DNA of 64,000 bases from CBDDBX01 sp965225955 (GTDB taxonomy: Bacteria > Acidobacteriota > Aminicenantia > UBA2199). A program made the translations under genes and the position numbers. The DNA lies in assembly GCA_965225955.1 (NCBI GenBank), contig CBDDBX010000001.1, positions 62,001 through 126,000 of the forward strand, in the 5' to 3' direction. This document shows, piece after piece, positions 7,982 through 17,894 of this stretch; the first letter of the stretch is position 1, and the number at the start of each line of letters is the position of its first letter. The notes under the pieces were generated by a model. That model worked only from the letters and a program-made list of their open reading frames with translations, did not search any database and had not been told where the DNA came from.

Positions 7982-9835
7982 ATGGAAGAAAAAAAGTCGT
8001 TCTTCAGTTTTATTAAATTCCTCTTCGGTGGAATTAATTTCCTAAGAAAGCTGGTACTCAATGTAATTTTTGTTATTATTGCAGTTTTTGTGTTGAGTTT
8101 AATGTTCTCAGGAGATTCAAAACCTGTAGTTCCGGGGCAAGCTGTACTTGTGCTTAACCCATCCGGGTTTATTGTTGAACAGAAAGCAGATGGCGGACTT
8201 CAGGGTGAGATAAAGAAGAGCATTGGATATGGTGCTCAGAGTGAAACTCTTTTAAAAGATGTTATTGATTCAATCAGATCAGCTTCAACAGATTCAAGAA
8301 TTAAAGCTATATATCTGGACCTGAACAGTATGGGATGGACCGGACTTACCAAGCTTCAGGATATAAAAGATGCAATTGCTGATTTCAGAAAAAGTGGTAA
8401 AAAAATAATTGCTTATGGTGATAATCTGGGACAGAGCAGCTACTATCTTGCAGCTCACGCAGATGAGATATATATGCATAATATGGGTATGCTTATGCTG
8501 GAAGGCTACAGCGTTCACAGACACTACTATAAAGAAGGCCTGGATAAATTTGGCATTGAGTACAATATCTTTAAAGTAGGTAAATATAAATCAGCAGTTG
8601 AACCATATATGAGAGAAACAATGTCAGATGAGGTTAAAGCGGTTAACCTTAAGTGGCTGAATGTTCTATGGGATACTTATCTTGCAGATGTATCTGCAGC
8701 CAGAAAGATCAAAGTAGAAGAACTTAAAAATTATGTTGAAAACTATAATGAAGTAATTGCTGCAGCGAAAGGTGATACAGCAAAAGCTGCTCTTAATGCA
8801 AAGCTGATAACAGCTATGGTTGATCGTAACACTGTTAAACAGAAACTGATAAAAATTTCAGGAAAAGATAGTGTTACCCAGTCATTCAACAAGATAAATT
8901 TCAGAGACTATCTTAAGGCTGTAAGGCCTGTTGTCCCTTCTTTTAAAAGTGAAGAGGTTGCAGTTATAGTTGCCAGAGGTGTTATTCTTGATGGTAAACA
9001 ACCTGCTGGTAAAATCGGTGGAGACTCAACTGCTGCTTTAATAAGAAAGGCAAGAGAAGATAAGAAAGTTAAAGCTATAGTACTTAGAGTTGACAGTGGT
9101 GGTGGTAGTGCTTTTGCTTCAGAAGTAATAAGAAAAGAGCTTGAACTTGCAAGAGCTGAAGGTAAGCCGGTTGTTTCTTCTATGTCAAGTGTAGCAGCTT
9201 CAGGTGGTTACTGGATAACAATGTCTTCAGATACTGTATTTGCATATCCATCTACAATAACCGGATCTATCGGTATTTTTGGTATGATTCCTACTTATCA
9301 GAAACCTCTTAAGAAGTACGCAGGAATTCAGGTCGATGGTGTTGGTACAACTAAGTTTGCCGGAACCTTCAGAAGCGACAAGAAGTTATCACCGGATCTT
9401 GGTGCAACAATTCAGCATGTAATTAACAAAGGTTACAACTCTTTCATAACACGAGTCGCTAAAGCAAGAAAGATGAGCCTTCAGGATGTTGATAAGGTGG
9501 CTCAGGGAAGAGTATGGAGTGGTAAAGATGCTCTTAAAGCTAAACTTATTGATAAACTGGGAACCCTTAATGATGCAATAAAGCATGCTGCAGAACTTGC
9601 TAAACTTAAAAAAGGTTACGGTATCAGGTATATTGAAAAAGAGAAGAGCTTTAAAGAGAAGATGATTGCAGAACTTCTTGGAACGGCTACAGCTGAATCA
9701 TCAAACAGTGCTTCCAGATCAGCAATTGTTCCAAATGTAGGTATTGTTGATTTCTTTGGAAGGCAGCTGGAAATAATGTCAAACTTTAATGATCCTCAGG
9801 GAATATATGCATACTTCCCTTATGCGGTTTATTAA
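7982..9835 (+). CDS. sppA: Signal peptide peptidase SppA, 67K type
   Basis: A 617-residue membrane serine protease with two tandem S49 domains, the size of E. coli protease IV. One N-terminal membrane anchor lies at about residues 22-45. Predicted catalytic dyad: Lys203 in KYKSAVEP (first domain) and Ser407 in VAASGGYW (second domain), matching the E. coli Lys209/Ser409 spacing. SppA degrades signal peptides left in the cytoplasmic membrane after secretion. An AGGAGA ribosome site precedes the ATG. The gene follows a long AT-rich intergenic stretch and is followed by a hairpin lacking a T tract, so it is probably its own unit. Confidence 0.95.
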   Translation: MEEKKSFFSFIKFLFGGINFLRKLVLNVIFVIIAVFVLSLMFSGDSKPVVPGQAVLVLNPSGFIVEQKADGGLQGEIKKSIGYGAQSETLLKDVIDSIRSASTDSRIKAIYLDLNSMGWTGLTKLQDIKDAIADFRKSGKKIIAYGDNLGQSSYYLAAHADEIYMHNMGMLMLEGYSVHRHYYKEGLDKFGIEYNIFKVGKYKSAVEPYMRETMSDEVKAVNLKWLNVLWDTYLADVSAARKIKVEELKNYVENYNEVIAAAKGDTAKAALNAKLITAMVDRNTVKQKLIKISGKDSVTQSFNKINFRDYLKAVRPVVPSFKSEEVAVIVARGVILDGKQPAGKIGGDSTAALIRKAREDKKVKAIVLRVDSGGGSAFASEVIRKELELARAEGKPVVSSMSSVAASGGYWITMSSDTVFAYPSTITGSIGIFGMIPTYQKPLKKYAGIQVDGVGTTKFAGTFRSDKKLSPDLGATIQHVINKGYNSFITRVAKARKMSLQDVDKVAQGRVWSGKDALKAKLIDKLGTLNDAIKHAAELAKLKKGYGIRYIEKEKSFKEKMIAELLGTATAESSNSASRSAIVPNVGIVDFFGRQLEIMSNFNDPQGIYAYFPYAVY

Positions 9836-9860
9836 GAAAAAATAGTTTAAAATCAATAAA

Positions 9861-9882
9861 CAGGTGGCCATCCGGCCGCCTG
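9861..9882. other. Hairpin between sppA and the UvrA-like gene
   Basis: Arms CAGGTGGCC / GGCCGCCTG (one T-G mismatch, ATCC loop). No T run follows on either strand, so factor-independent termination is doubtful. It could be a transcript-end stabiliser or a diverged terminator. Confidence 0.45.
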
Positions 9883-9933
9883 CAAAAAACACACTGGACT
9901 TATTCACATTCTCTCATTTACAATGTACTCACT

Positions 9934-12900
9934 ATGAGTAATAAGACATATCCCGATTTTATAAGAATTAAAGGTGCCAGAGAACATAATCTTAAAGATA
10001 TAGAACTCAATATCCCTCTGAACTGTTTTACTACTGTTACCGGAGTTTCAGGAAGTGGTAAATCTTCGCTTGTTTTTGATACTCTCTTCAGGGAATCCAG
10101 AAGCCGTTTTATTAAGGCAACAGCGGGGTTTTCATCAAAAGCAGCAGGAAAGCTGGTAAAAGCAGATGTTGATAGTATTGATGGTTTACCTGCAGCTATC
10201 TCTCTTTCACAGTTACAAAGAGTTAACAGTAGCAGATCAACCGTTGGAACTCTGTCAGAGGTATATGATCTGCTGAGACTTCTTTATGCCAGGTTTGGTA
10301 TTAACAGAGAGGCAGATACAAAAAGATCCCTTTTTTCATTTAACTCTTCAGATGGAGCCTGTCCGGTATGTAAAGGGCTGGGAGTAGTTGAAAAATTATC
10401 TGAAGATCTTCTGATTGGCGATGAAACTCTCTCTATAAAGAACGGTTGTTTCAGAATTACCAACTCCGGTGGCTATATAATGTACTCACAGGTTACCCCT
10501 GACGTTCTGGGGGATATCTGTGAATCAGAGGGTTTTAGCATAGATACTCCATGGAACAGGCTTACTGATGAGAATAAGAGAGTAATCTTTTATGGTAGTA
10601 ATAAGATTAAAGTGCCTTTCGGGAAACACTCACTGGAATCCAGAATGAAATGGACAGGTATAACAGCAAAACCAAGGGAAGAGGGGTATTACAAGGGAAT
10701 TATACCTGTTATGGAAGAGATCTTAAAGAGAGATAGAAACCCAAATATATTAAAATATACAGAGAGTCATGTCTGTCCGGACTGTGACGGTAAAAGACTG
10801 GGAAAGAAAGCCCTGGAAGTAAAATATATGGGTATGGATATTGGTTGTATGAGTCGCCTTACAATAGAGGAGATTGAAAAAGATTTTCTTAAATCCCAAC
10901 CTGATAGCTCTGCTGAAAGAGAGATTGTTGACAGAATTGTTACTATTACCGGAATGATAAGAAAGCTTGGTATGGGATATCTTGTACTGGAGCGTTCTTC
11001 AGCATCTCTTGGTGGCGGTGAAGTCAGAGTGTTGCGACTTGTTAATCAGGTTGTATCCGGTATCAGGGGCATACTCTATCTTTTTGACGAACCAACCACA
11101 GGACTTCATCAGGTCAATATTGAAGAATTGAACAGAGTTATCAGAACCCTTGTGGATGCAGGAAACAGTGTTGTTGCTGTTACTCATGATGCAGGAACGA
11201 TTCTCTCTTCGGACTATGTAATTGAAGTCGGTCCAGGTGCAGGTAACAGTGGCGGTGATATTGTATTTTCCGGTTCGGTGCAGAAGTTTCTGAATAATCA
11301 GTCTTTAACGGCAGAGTATGTCAGAAATGTAGTAAATAAGCCTGTAACAGCTATACCAGAAGAGATGGAAGAGTTTATTGTAAGGGGCTGTAATCTTAAT
11401 AATCTGAATAATATTGATGTAAGATTCAGAAAAAACAGAATAAATGCCGTTACCGGGATACCCGGAGCAGGTAAAACTTCTCTGCTGGAAAATATAGCCG
11501 GGAATGGAGGCTTTAATGATTCTGCACAGGATGTGCATAAGACTCTCTTTATAGACAAAACTCCAATTGGTAAATCTCCACGTAGTAATCCTGCTACATA
11601 TACCGGTCTTTTTACACATATAAGAGATATCTTTGCAGCTTTGCCTGCCGCAAAAGACAAAGGTTTTAAAAAAGGAACATTCTCATTTAATGTAAAAGGA
11701 GGGCGCTGTGATCATTGTGAAGGCGCCGGAGTAATCACGATTGGTATGCATTTTCTGGGTAATGTTGAGATAGAGTGCGGTGAGTGCAGAGGTATCCGGT
11801 TTAAACCAGAGGTGCTGGAAATATTATACAGAGATAAGAATATTGCTGAGGTGCTGGATCTGTCTTATGATGAAGCTGCATTTTTTTTCAGAGGAGAAAC
11901 TGTAATAGAGAAGCATGTGGATACAGTTATTGAACTCGGACTTGGGTATATGAAACTTGGACAGCCATCTACAACTCTTTCAGGTGGAGAAGCGCAGCGC
12001 ATAAAACTTGCTTCTGAACTCGTGAAAAATGGTAAAAATAGTAGCCTTTATCTTTTTGATGAACCCTGCCAGGGTTTACATTTTCACGATATAGAGGTTC
12101 TGTTAAAAGCTTTCAGGCATCTTACTGACAGAGGTAATACTGTAGTTGCTGCAGAGTACGATCTTACATTTGTAAGGAACTGTCACTGGGTAGTGGATCT
12201 GGGACCGGGAGCAGGTAGTGATGGTGGAAGAGTTGTTTTTACAGGAACTCCTGAAGAGCTTGAGGAATATGGAGATTCTTTTACATCAGGAGGAATCAGG
12301 AGACTTAAATATGTGTCTGATAATGCTGGTAAATTCACTGCAGAAGTAGAATGTAGTGGTAAACCGATATGTTTTGAAGGAGTAAGAACCAATAATCTTA
12401 AAGGTCTGAATGTAGATATAGAACTAAACAGAACTACAGCTGTAACAGGAGTATCAGGTAGCGGTAAGTCTTCCCTGGTTTTCGATACTCTTTTTGCTGA
12501 AGGTTATAATCGCTACCTTGAGAGTTATTCCCCATATATGAGGAGTATACTGGGAGAATCCAGAAGACCTGATGTTGAAACTGTTAAGGGTATTGTCCCT
12601 GCAATTGGAGTGGGGGTCAGAAGCAGAATCGGTAATCCAAGAGCAACTGTAGGTACAGTTACAGGGATCTATGATCTCTTAAGACTCATGTTTTCGAGAG
12701 TCGGTGAAACAGGAGGCAAACCTGTTTATGGAACCATGAGTGCGGGAGACTTCTCCTTTAATAGTGAATATGGGGCCTGCAGAAAGTGTAAAGGTTTAGG
12801 TTTTGTTGAGAAGTGCAGTAGTCGCAGGCTTATTACTAATCAGGAGCTATCTCTCCTTAATGGTGCTATGGATGGGACAAAAACCGGTAAATTTTATGGA

Positions 12901-14706
12901 GATCCTTTCGGGCAGTATACTGCTCATCTGAAAGCTGTTGGAGATACCAGAGGTATAGATTTTTCAGTTCCGGTTTCTGAACTCTCCGAAGAGGCTCTGG
13001 AAATTGCTATGTATGGAACTGGTAGTATTATTTACAGAGTTTCATGGAAATTTAAAAGAAAAGAGAGAGAAGGGGAACACAATTTCGAAGGTGCCTGGCC
13101 AGGTTTCTGCTATCTGGTAGATGAAGAGTATAACCGTAAGAGAGGAAGAAAAAGTGCAGAAGTAATGAGACCACTTATAATAGAGGAACTCTGCGAAGAG
13201 TGTAGTGGTTCAGGGCTCAGGAGTGAAATTCTGAATGTTAAAATCATGGGGAAAAGTATCTATGATTATGCATCTATGGAGCTTGCAGAGTTACAGAGCT
13301 ATTTTGGTACTGTAAAAAATAGTGCTGTTATTGAAACAACCGGACAGGAAATTGTTGAAAGGTGCAAACTGCTTCTAAAGCTTGGACTTGGTTATCTTAG
13401 TTGTTCAAGAAGGGTAAAAACTCTATCAGCCGGAGAGACTTCAAGAATTATAATTGCTTCAGGCACCCGTGGAGGTTTAGCAGGTCTCCTCTATCTTGTG
13501 GATGAACCAGCTTCAGGTCTCCATCCCCAGGATTACGGGAATCTCACAGATGTTTTTGAAGAGTTGAATTCCGACGGAAACAGTGTGGTTATAGTTGAAC
13601 ACGACCCCTGGCTTATTGAACAGTGCCATAATGTTATACAGCTGGGGCCTGAAGCAGGAAGACGGGGAGGAGAGTTAGTTGAATATATAAAACCTGATTA
13701 CACACCTTCCTGGAGTATATCAGAGGGGAAAGCAAAGGGTGTAATGTATTTTAATGACTGTTGTGCTCATAACCTTAAAAATATAGATGTAACTGTACCA
13801 TTTCAGGAAATCTCTGTAATTACCGGTGTATCCGGTAGTGGCAAGAGTAGTCTGCTTTTTGATGTGATTTTTAATTCCTTAAAAACCGCTTCTCCGGTTA
13901 ATTGCACTTCAACTGAACAGGGGAATATCAGTGGAAATGTAATTGATTACAGAGGAAGCAAAAAAGTTAGTGGAAGTATGCCTGCGATTATGGCGGGAGT
14001 ATTTGATGAGATAAGAGTGCTGTTTGCTTCAACAGAGATTGCCAAAGCGGAATCTGCAGGTAAAAGTACCTTCTCTTTAAGTTCAAAGGGAGGACGATGC
14101 GATAAGTGCGGGGGTAAGGGAGTAGTTGTAAGTAATCTCGATTTTATTAATGAAGTTAAAGAGAGTTGCCCGGTATGTAATGGAATGCGATATAAACCTG
14201 AAATTCTCAGATGTCTTTATAAAAACAGATCGATAAAAGAGGTTCTGGATATGGATATTGAAGAAGCAATACTTTTTTTTGCTGACAGAAAGAAAATTAC
14301 CCGTAATCTTAACCTGTTAAATGAAGCGGGACTGGGTTATCTGAAAATGGGGCAGGATTCAACAACACTTTCGGCAGGGGAAACAGGGAGGCTTCAGCTT
14401 TGCTCAAGTATATTGAGAGGAGGTAGTGGAACAATCTATTTAATGGATGAACCCTTTAAAGGGTTGCACACAGATGATTGCAGGAGTCTTATGGAGCTCT
14501 TCAGAAAGCTCTGTGCTAAAGGAAATACTATTGTAATGACAGAACATAATCCATGGGTTGTTGCAGCTTCAGATTATGTAATTGACCTTGGCCCTGAAGG
14601 TGGAGATAAAGGGGGGGAAGTTGTTTTTCAGGGAACTCCTGTTGAGCTAATGAGATGTTCAGATTCAGCAACAGGAAGGGAACTGAAAAGGCGTTTTTCT
14701 GATTGA
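9934..14706 (+). CDS. Giant UvrA-family protein with four ABC ATPase modules, lacking UvrB-binding domains
   Basis: At 1590 residues this is far longer than UvrA (about 940). It is a tandem duplication of the whole UvrA core. Walker A lysines are at about 43, 514, 845 and 1304, each followed by an ABC signature (LGGGE, LSGGE, LSAGE, LSAGE) and a Walker B (LFDEPTTGLH, LFDEPCQGLH, LVDEPASGLH, LMDEPFKGLH). Zinc-finger CxxC pairs occur in all four parts (CPVCKGLG, CDHCEGAG, CRKCKGLG, CDKCGGKG). In canonical UvrA about 125 residues containing the UvrB-binding domain lie between FARVG and LFSFN..GAC. Here only about 11 residues (module 1) and 16 (module 3) remain. It is thus UvrA2-like and unlikely to recruit UvrB; it may sense DNA damage or DNA-binding drugs. 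It is followed by 270 bases without a gene. Confidence 0.9.
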   Translation: MSNKTYPDFIRIKGAREHNLKDIELNIPLNCFTTVTGVSGSGKSSLVFDTLFRESRSRFIKATAGFSSKAAGKLVKADVDSIDGLPAAISLSQLQRVNSSRSTVGTLSEVYDLLRLLYARFGINREADTKRSLFSFNSSDGACPVCKGLGVVEKLSEDLLIGDETLSIKNGCFRITNSGGYIMYSQVTPDVLGDICESEGFSIDTPWNRLTDENKRVIFYGSNKIKVPFGKHSLESRMKWTGITAKPREEGYYKGIIPVMEEILKRDRNPNILKYTESHVCPDCDGKRLGKKALEVKYMGMDIGCMSRLTIEEIEKDFLKSQPDSSAEREIVDRIVTITGMIRKLGMGYLVLERSSASLGGGEVRVLRLVNQVVSGIRGILYLFDEPTTGLHQVNIEELNRVIRTLVDAGNSVVAVTHDAGTILSSDYVIEVGPGAGNSGGDIVFSGSVQKFLNNQSLTAEYVRNVVNKPVTAIPEEMEEFIVRGCNLNNLNNIDVRFRKNRINAVTGIPGAGKTSLLENIAGNGGFNDSAQDVHKTLFIDKTPIGKSPRSNPATYTGLFTHIRDIFAALPAAKDKGFKKGTFSFNVKGGRCDHCEGAGVITIGMHFLGNVEIECGECRGIRFKPEVLEILYRDKNIAEVLDLSYDEAAFFFRGETVIEKHVDTVIELGLGYMKLGQPSTTLSGGEAQRIKLASELVKNGKNSSLYLFDEPCQGLHFHDIEVLLKAFRHLTDRGNTVVAAEYDLTFVRNCHWVVDLGPGAGSDGGRVVFTGTPEELEEYGDSFTSGGIRRLKYVSDNAGKFTAEVECSGKPICFEGVRTNNLKGLNVDIELNRTTAVTGVSGSGKSSLVFDTLFAEGYNRYLESYSPYMRSILGESRRPDVETVKGIVPAIGVGVRSRIGNPRATVGTVTGIYDLLRLMFSRVGETGGKPVYGTMSAGDFSFNSEYGACRKCKGLGFVEKCSSRRLITNQELSLLNGAMDGTKTGKFYGDPFGQYTAHLKAVGDTRGIDFSVPVSELSEEALEIAMYGTGSIIYRVSWKFKRKEREGEHNFEGAWPGFCYLVDEEYNRKRGRKSAEVMRPLIIEELCEECSGSGLRSEILNVKIMGKSIYDYASMELAELQSYFGTVKNSAVIETTGQEIVERCKLLLKLGLGYLSCSRRVKTLSAGETSRIIIASGTRGGLAGLLYLVDEPASGLHPQDYGNLTDVFEELNSDGNSVVIVEHDPWLIEQCHNVIQLGPEAGRRGGELVEYIKPDYTPSWSISEGKAKGVMYFNDCCAHNLKNIDVTVPFQEISVITGVSGSGKSSLLFDVIFNSLKTASPVNCTSTEQGNISGNVIDYRGSKKVSGSMPAIMAGVFDEIRVLFASTEIAKAESAGKSTFSLSSKGGRCDKCGGKGVVVSNLDFINEVKESCPVCNGMRYKPEILRCLYKNRSIKEVLDMDIEEAILFFADRKKITRNLNLLNEAGLGYLKMGQDSTTLSAGETGRLQLCSSILRGGSGTIYLMDEPFKGLHTDDCRSLMELFRKLCAKGNTIVMTEHNPWVVAASDYVIDLGPEGGDKGGEVVFQGTPVELMRCSDSATGRELKRRFSD

Positions 14707-14975
14707 GTCTGGTGAAGAAGAAGTAGTCACTGGTATTGCTTTGGCAGGTATGAAAAAGGAGTTTATATCTTTGTCTTTATAGTATTCTGGAGGGAGCTTG
14801 TATTTTTATTGACTAATCACCCTCTCCCTGTGAATATTCCGTTAAAAATGAACCTCTGCCTACAGGAATCATATGTTCAGGCAAAGAGTATATGTCTGTT
14901 CATTTATTAATTTCACTTATGTCTATCGTTGAAAAGTTTTTCCCCGGATAGTATTTATTGTAAAGGAGATTTGTA

Positions 14976-15716
14976 ATGGATTATGAGATAATAAGGTTTG
15001 AAGAGGCTGGAATGAACTCCTGGCCAGCTGAAGAGCGCATGCTGTTTGATGGCTGGGTTATCAATCTGGACAGAGGTTATTCAAACAGAGCAAATTCGGT
15101 TGTACCGGTTTATCCATCAGTAAAACCTCTGGACGAGAAGGTAGAGTATTGTGAGAAGCTTTTTCTGAATCGTAAACTTACTCCTGTATTCAGAGTGTTT
15201 GAGATCCCTGAATCTAAACGGTTAAGAGAATTTCTGCTTAAAAGAGGATACAGGGATAGTCTGAAGATCTCTGTTCAGTCTATGACTTTATCTGTTGATT
15301 ACAATGTGGAATATATTGTGGAATGTAGTACAGAGAATGGTGAGTGGTGTAATTGGTTCATGAAGTTTTACGGAAAGAGTGAGGAACAGGCACAAGGCTA
15401 TTTCGATATAATAAAGGCTATAAAACTTCCCCTCTATTTAATTCTTAAGGAACATAATGGAGAAATTGCTGCATGCGGTATGGGGGTACTTGATAATAAG
15501 AATCTTGGACTATTTAATATTGCTGTAAATCCAGATCTGAGAGGCCTGGGAATAGGAAGATCTGTTACCGAAGCAATTCTTGCCTGGGGAAGGAGGGGAG
15601 GAGCAGAGAATGCCTGGCTTCAGGTGGAAACAGATAACAGGGTTGCGAATCATATTTACCGGAAAACCGGTTTTATTGAGGCCTATCGTTATAACTATAT
15701 GAGAAAAGATATCTGA
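14976..15716 (+). CDS. GNAT-family N-acetyltransferase
   Basis: A 246-residue protein. The C-terminal half (about 135-245) is a GNAT acetyltransferase. Motif A is IAVNPDLRGLGIGRSV, with the acetyl-CoA pyrophosphate-binding R/Q-x-x-G-x-G/A pattern (RGLGIG). It is followed by LQVETDN and YRKTGF of motif B. The N-terminal 130 residues form a second, degenerate GNAT-like half, as in many two-domain members. The substrate cannot be deduced. An AAAGGAG ribosome site supports the ATG. It is followed by an outer-membrane-like gene with no evident link, so it is probably monocistronic. Confidence 0.85.
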   Translation: MDYEIIRFEEAGMNSWPAEERMLFDGWVINLDRGYSNRANSVVPVYPSVKPLDEKVEYCEKLFLNRKLTPVFRVFEIPESKRLREFLLKRGYRDSLKISVQSMTLSVDYNVEYIVECSTENGEWCNWFMKFYGKSEEQAQGYFDIIKAIKLPLYLILKEHNGEIAACGMGVLDNKNLGLFNIAVNPDLRGLGIGRSVTEAILAWGRRGGAENAWLQVETDNRVANHIYRKTGFIEAYRYNYMRKDI

Positions 15717-15822
15717 AGTATGCAGCAGATATTTTAAAAGAATCCACCTGAACTGTTTCAAAGAGTACTATATAAGTGTAAAATATATGTGCTTAAAGTA
15801 AACTAAAAATGGAGTTAAGAGT

Positions 15823-16383
15823 ATGAAAAAGCTACTTGTACTGATTACACTGGTATTGATTATTACTTCAGCTGGTTTTGCCAGAGAGAAGAAATTTTTT
15901 GCTGGTGCGGATATGAATCTGATGTTTCATGCAGATTCAAATTTTGAAAAAGTTTATAGTAAAACTATTGTTATGCCTGAATTTAAAGCTGGCTACTATA
16001 TTGGAGAGAACCTTTTTATATGGGGTAGTTACGGTTTCTTTAAGAAAAATGGTGAAACTGAAGGATTGGGTATTAAAACAGAAGCAAAGCAGAGTTTCCT
16101 GTCATTTGGAGCAGGTTATACAAAAAACCTATGTAAGAAATCAGGTTTAACATTTATGGCAGGGCTTTGTAATATAAGTTACGAAGAGAAGGCACTTGGA
16201 GAAAAGGTTGATGGAAGTAAACTGGGCTTCAGAGCGGATTTGCTTTTCCAGTACAATCTGAGCAGTTCTGTGTACTCAGAGATTGGTGCAGGATATATTG
16301 GAGCATCAGATTCTCTGGATAATGGTGTTGATTTTAAGCTGGGAGGCTTCAGACTTCTTGCTGGCATCGGAATAAGATTCTAA
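15823..16383 (+). CDS. Small outer-membrane beta-barrel-like protein
   Basis: A 186-residue protein with a clear signal peptide (residues 1-20, cleavage after GFA). The rest is a series of amphipathic strands with alternating aromatic residues and small turns, ending IGIRF with a terminal aromatic, typical of eight-stranded outer-membrane barrels. It belongs to the same family as the gene at 17301-17894: both carry FEKVYSKTIVMPEF / FRDAYKSSIFVPEF and the frame ..GAGY... Role unknown. A GGAG ribosome site precedes the ATG. A perfect hairpin follows the stop. Confidence 0.75.
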   Translation: MKKLLVLITLVLIITSAGFAREKKFFAGADMNLMFHADSNFEKVYSKTIVMPEFKAGYYIGENLFIWGSYGFFKKNGETEGLGIKTEAKQSFLSFGAGYTKNLCKKSGLTFMAGLCNISYEEKALGEKVDGSKLGFRADLLFQYNLSSSVYSEIGAGYIGASDSLDNGVDFKLGGFRLLAGIGIRF

Positions 16384-16400
16384 ATTCACTTTTAAATATA

Positions 16401-16420
16401 TCCCGGAATCCCTTCCGGGA
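16401..16420. terminator. Hairpin terminator between convergent genes
   Basis: Perfect 8-bp stem TCCCGGAA / TTCCGGGA with a TCCC loop. It lies between the plus-strand barrel gene and the minus-strand gene ending at 16444. AT-rich on both sides but no long T run, so it is a probable bidirectional terminator. Confidence 0.7.
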
Positions 16421-16443
16421 TAAAATTTCCAATAATTAAGATT

Positions 16444-17145
16444 TTATCTGTTATCTCTGGTATGAAGAATCATGATTTTATGCCAGATCTTTTTTGAAAG
16501 CCCTGTAGTGAGGGTTTCAAGTTCATTAACCGAATTGTTGGCTATTGGGTCGTCAAAATGCTGAATGTATAAGAAACCAATCTTACTTGTAAGGGATAAC
16601 ATCTCTGAACAGAAATCCAGATAATTCCCCATTTTCTCAACATCCATTCTATCTTCTCTGGTAAATCCCGGAGGGGTTGTTAATCTTATTTCGTGGTCAG
16701 GGTCCTTTGTAAGCTGGTGGGCGTCTATAATATGGGCAACACTTCTCAGATTATTAATAGCGTGTACTACTCTTTTTCTTTTTCTGCGGTTCTCCAGAGT
16801 AGTAAGAAACAGAATACCTGCTCCAATAAGTACCATCTCATTAAGGGCAGCTTCAGTTATCTGGACAATATCTGCTGCACTAAGACCAGTATCAGCAAAT
16901 TCCAGCTGCGTTATTGAGAAAATAATAGTCAGGATAAGAAGGGCAATGAACATGTAGATTGCTGATCTTAAAAGGTAGTTTGGCTTAATTATCCAGCTTT
17001 CGATCTCTGCTGTCTCTTTTGAAGTGTCAAGAAGCCTGTTGCAGATTCTGAGAAGACCGGAATCAGGAAAAACCTTCCCAATTCTTGATGATAATTTCTC
17101 AATAGTCTTAACAATCTCTTCAGAGCTTAACAGAGTATATCTCAT
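16444..17145 (-). CDS. Hypothetical membrane protein, two transmembrane helices
   Basis: A 233-residue protein I do not recognise. About 55 N-terminal residues (with GLLRICNRLLDTS) precede two hydrophobic helices at roughly residues 58-80 and 100-118. The soluble C-terminal half holds RKRKRVVHAINNLRSVAHIIDAH, a pattern of amphipathic helices. This suggests an inner-membrane protein with a cytoplasmic helical domain. It sits in opposite orientation between two paralogous outer-membrane-like genes. No clear ribosome site stands out before the ATG. No function can be inferred. Confidence 0.7.
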   Translation of the reverse strand: MRYTLLSSEEIVKTIEKLSSRIGKVFPDSGLLRICNRLLDTSKETAEIESWIIKPNYLLRSAIYMFIALLILTIIFSITQLEFADTGLSAADIVQITEAALNEMVLIGAGILFLTTLENRRKRKRVVHAINNLRSVAHIIDAHQLTKDPDHEIRLTTPPGFTREDRMDVEKMGNYLDFCSEMLSLTSKIGFLYIQHFDDPIANNSVNELETLTTGLSKKIWHKIMILHTRDNR

Positions 17146-17300
17146 TACTTTTCAGTTTAACTATAATTAGTAGTGATTTCAACCTGAGGATAGTTTCAGT
17201 TCTTATATATTCTTAAAGTAAATTTAATTTATTTACTGGTGAAAGTTAGAAGAGATAGTGGTAATATTATACTTAAAAGAAGTAATAAGGAGATCTGGTT

Positions 17301-17894
17301 TTGTACAGGTTTGGCTATAACTTTTGCAGAAATGTGTTTTTACTATCAGTTTCAATTCTGTTAATGCTTCCTGCCAGTGCATTTGCAAAGAATGAAAAGG
17401 GAGTGTTTATAGATCTTTCAGCCAATCTTTTTATAAATTCAGAATCTGAATTCCGGGATGCATATAAAAGCTCAATATTTGTTCCTGAATTTGGTATAGG
17501 TTATTTCTTCACTGATAATTTCTACTGTTTCGGAGCATTTGAACTTTTCAGAGTAAATGGAAAAACTCCTCAGTGGAGCATGAAAATGGAAATTAAACAG
17601 AAAACTTTCAGTATAGGTGCAGGATACCGTATGCAGCTAACAGATAATATAAGTATCTGTGGAGAATGTGCAGGGGTATCAGTTAAATATACAGAGGCTC
17701 TGCCTGCTCTTAAACTTGAAAATGATGGTTCATGTATAGGAATAAGAGGAAGGGCAAAACTTAACTACTCTCTAAGCAGGAAATTTGATCTGGTATTTAA
17801 GATTGGTTATACATATGCCAATGATACAGTAAATGGAATAGAGAAGAGTTTTGGTGGCATCAATACCGGTCTTGGTATCAGGTATAATCTTTAG
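17301..17894 (+). CDS. Small outer-membrane beta-barrel-like protein (paralogue)
   Basis: A 197-residue protein beginning with TTG; AAGGAGA at 17287-17293 fixes the start. A signal peptide covers about residues 1-28 (hydrophobic LLSVSILLMLPASAFA). The mature part has barrel-like alternating strands and ends GIRYNL. It aligns with the 15823 gene along its length and shares the pattern of an E/K-rich turn followed by FSIGAGYR-like strands, so the two arose by duplication. Role unknown. Nothing recognisable lies in the 286 bases between this gene and menG. Confidence 0.75.
   Translation: MYRFGYNFCRNVFLLSVSILLMLPASAFAKNEKGVFIDLSANLFINSESEFRDAYKSSIFVPEFGIGYFFTDNFYCFGAFELFRVNGKTPQWSMKMEIKQKTFSIGAGYRMQLTDNISICGECAGVSVKYTEALPALKLENDGSCIGIRGRAKLNYSLSRKFDLVFKIGYTYANDTVNGIEKSFGGINTGLGIRYNL

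Noticed and set aside
9861..9882. Terminator for sppA
   Set aside because: Hairpin has no T tract on either side, so it is listed only as a hairpin.
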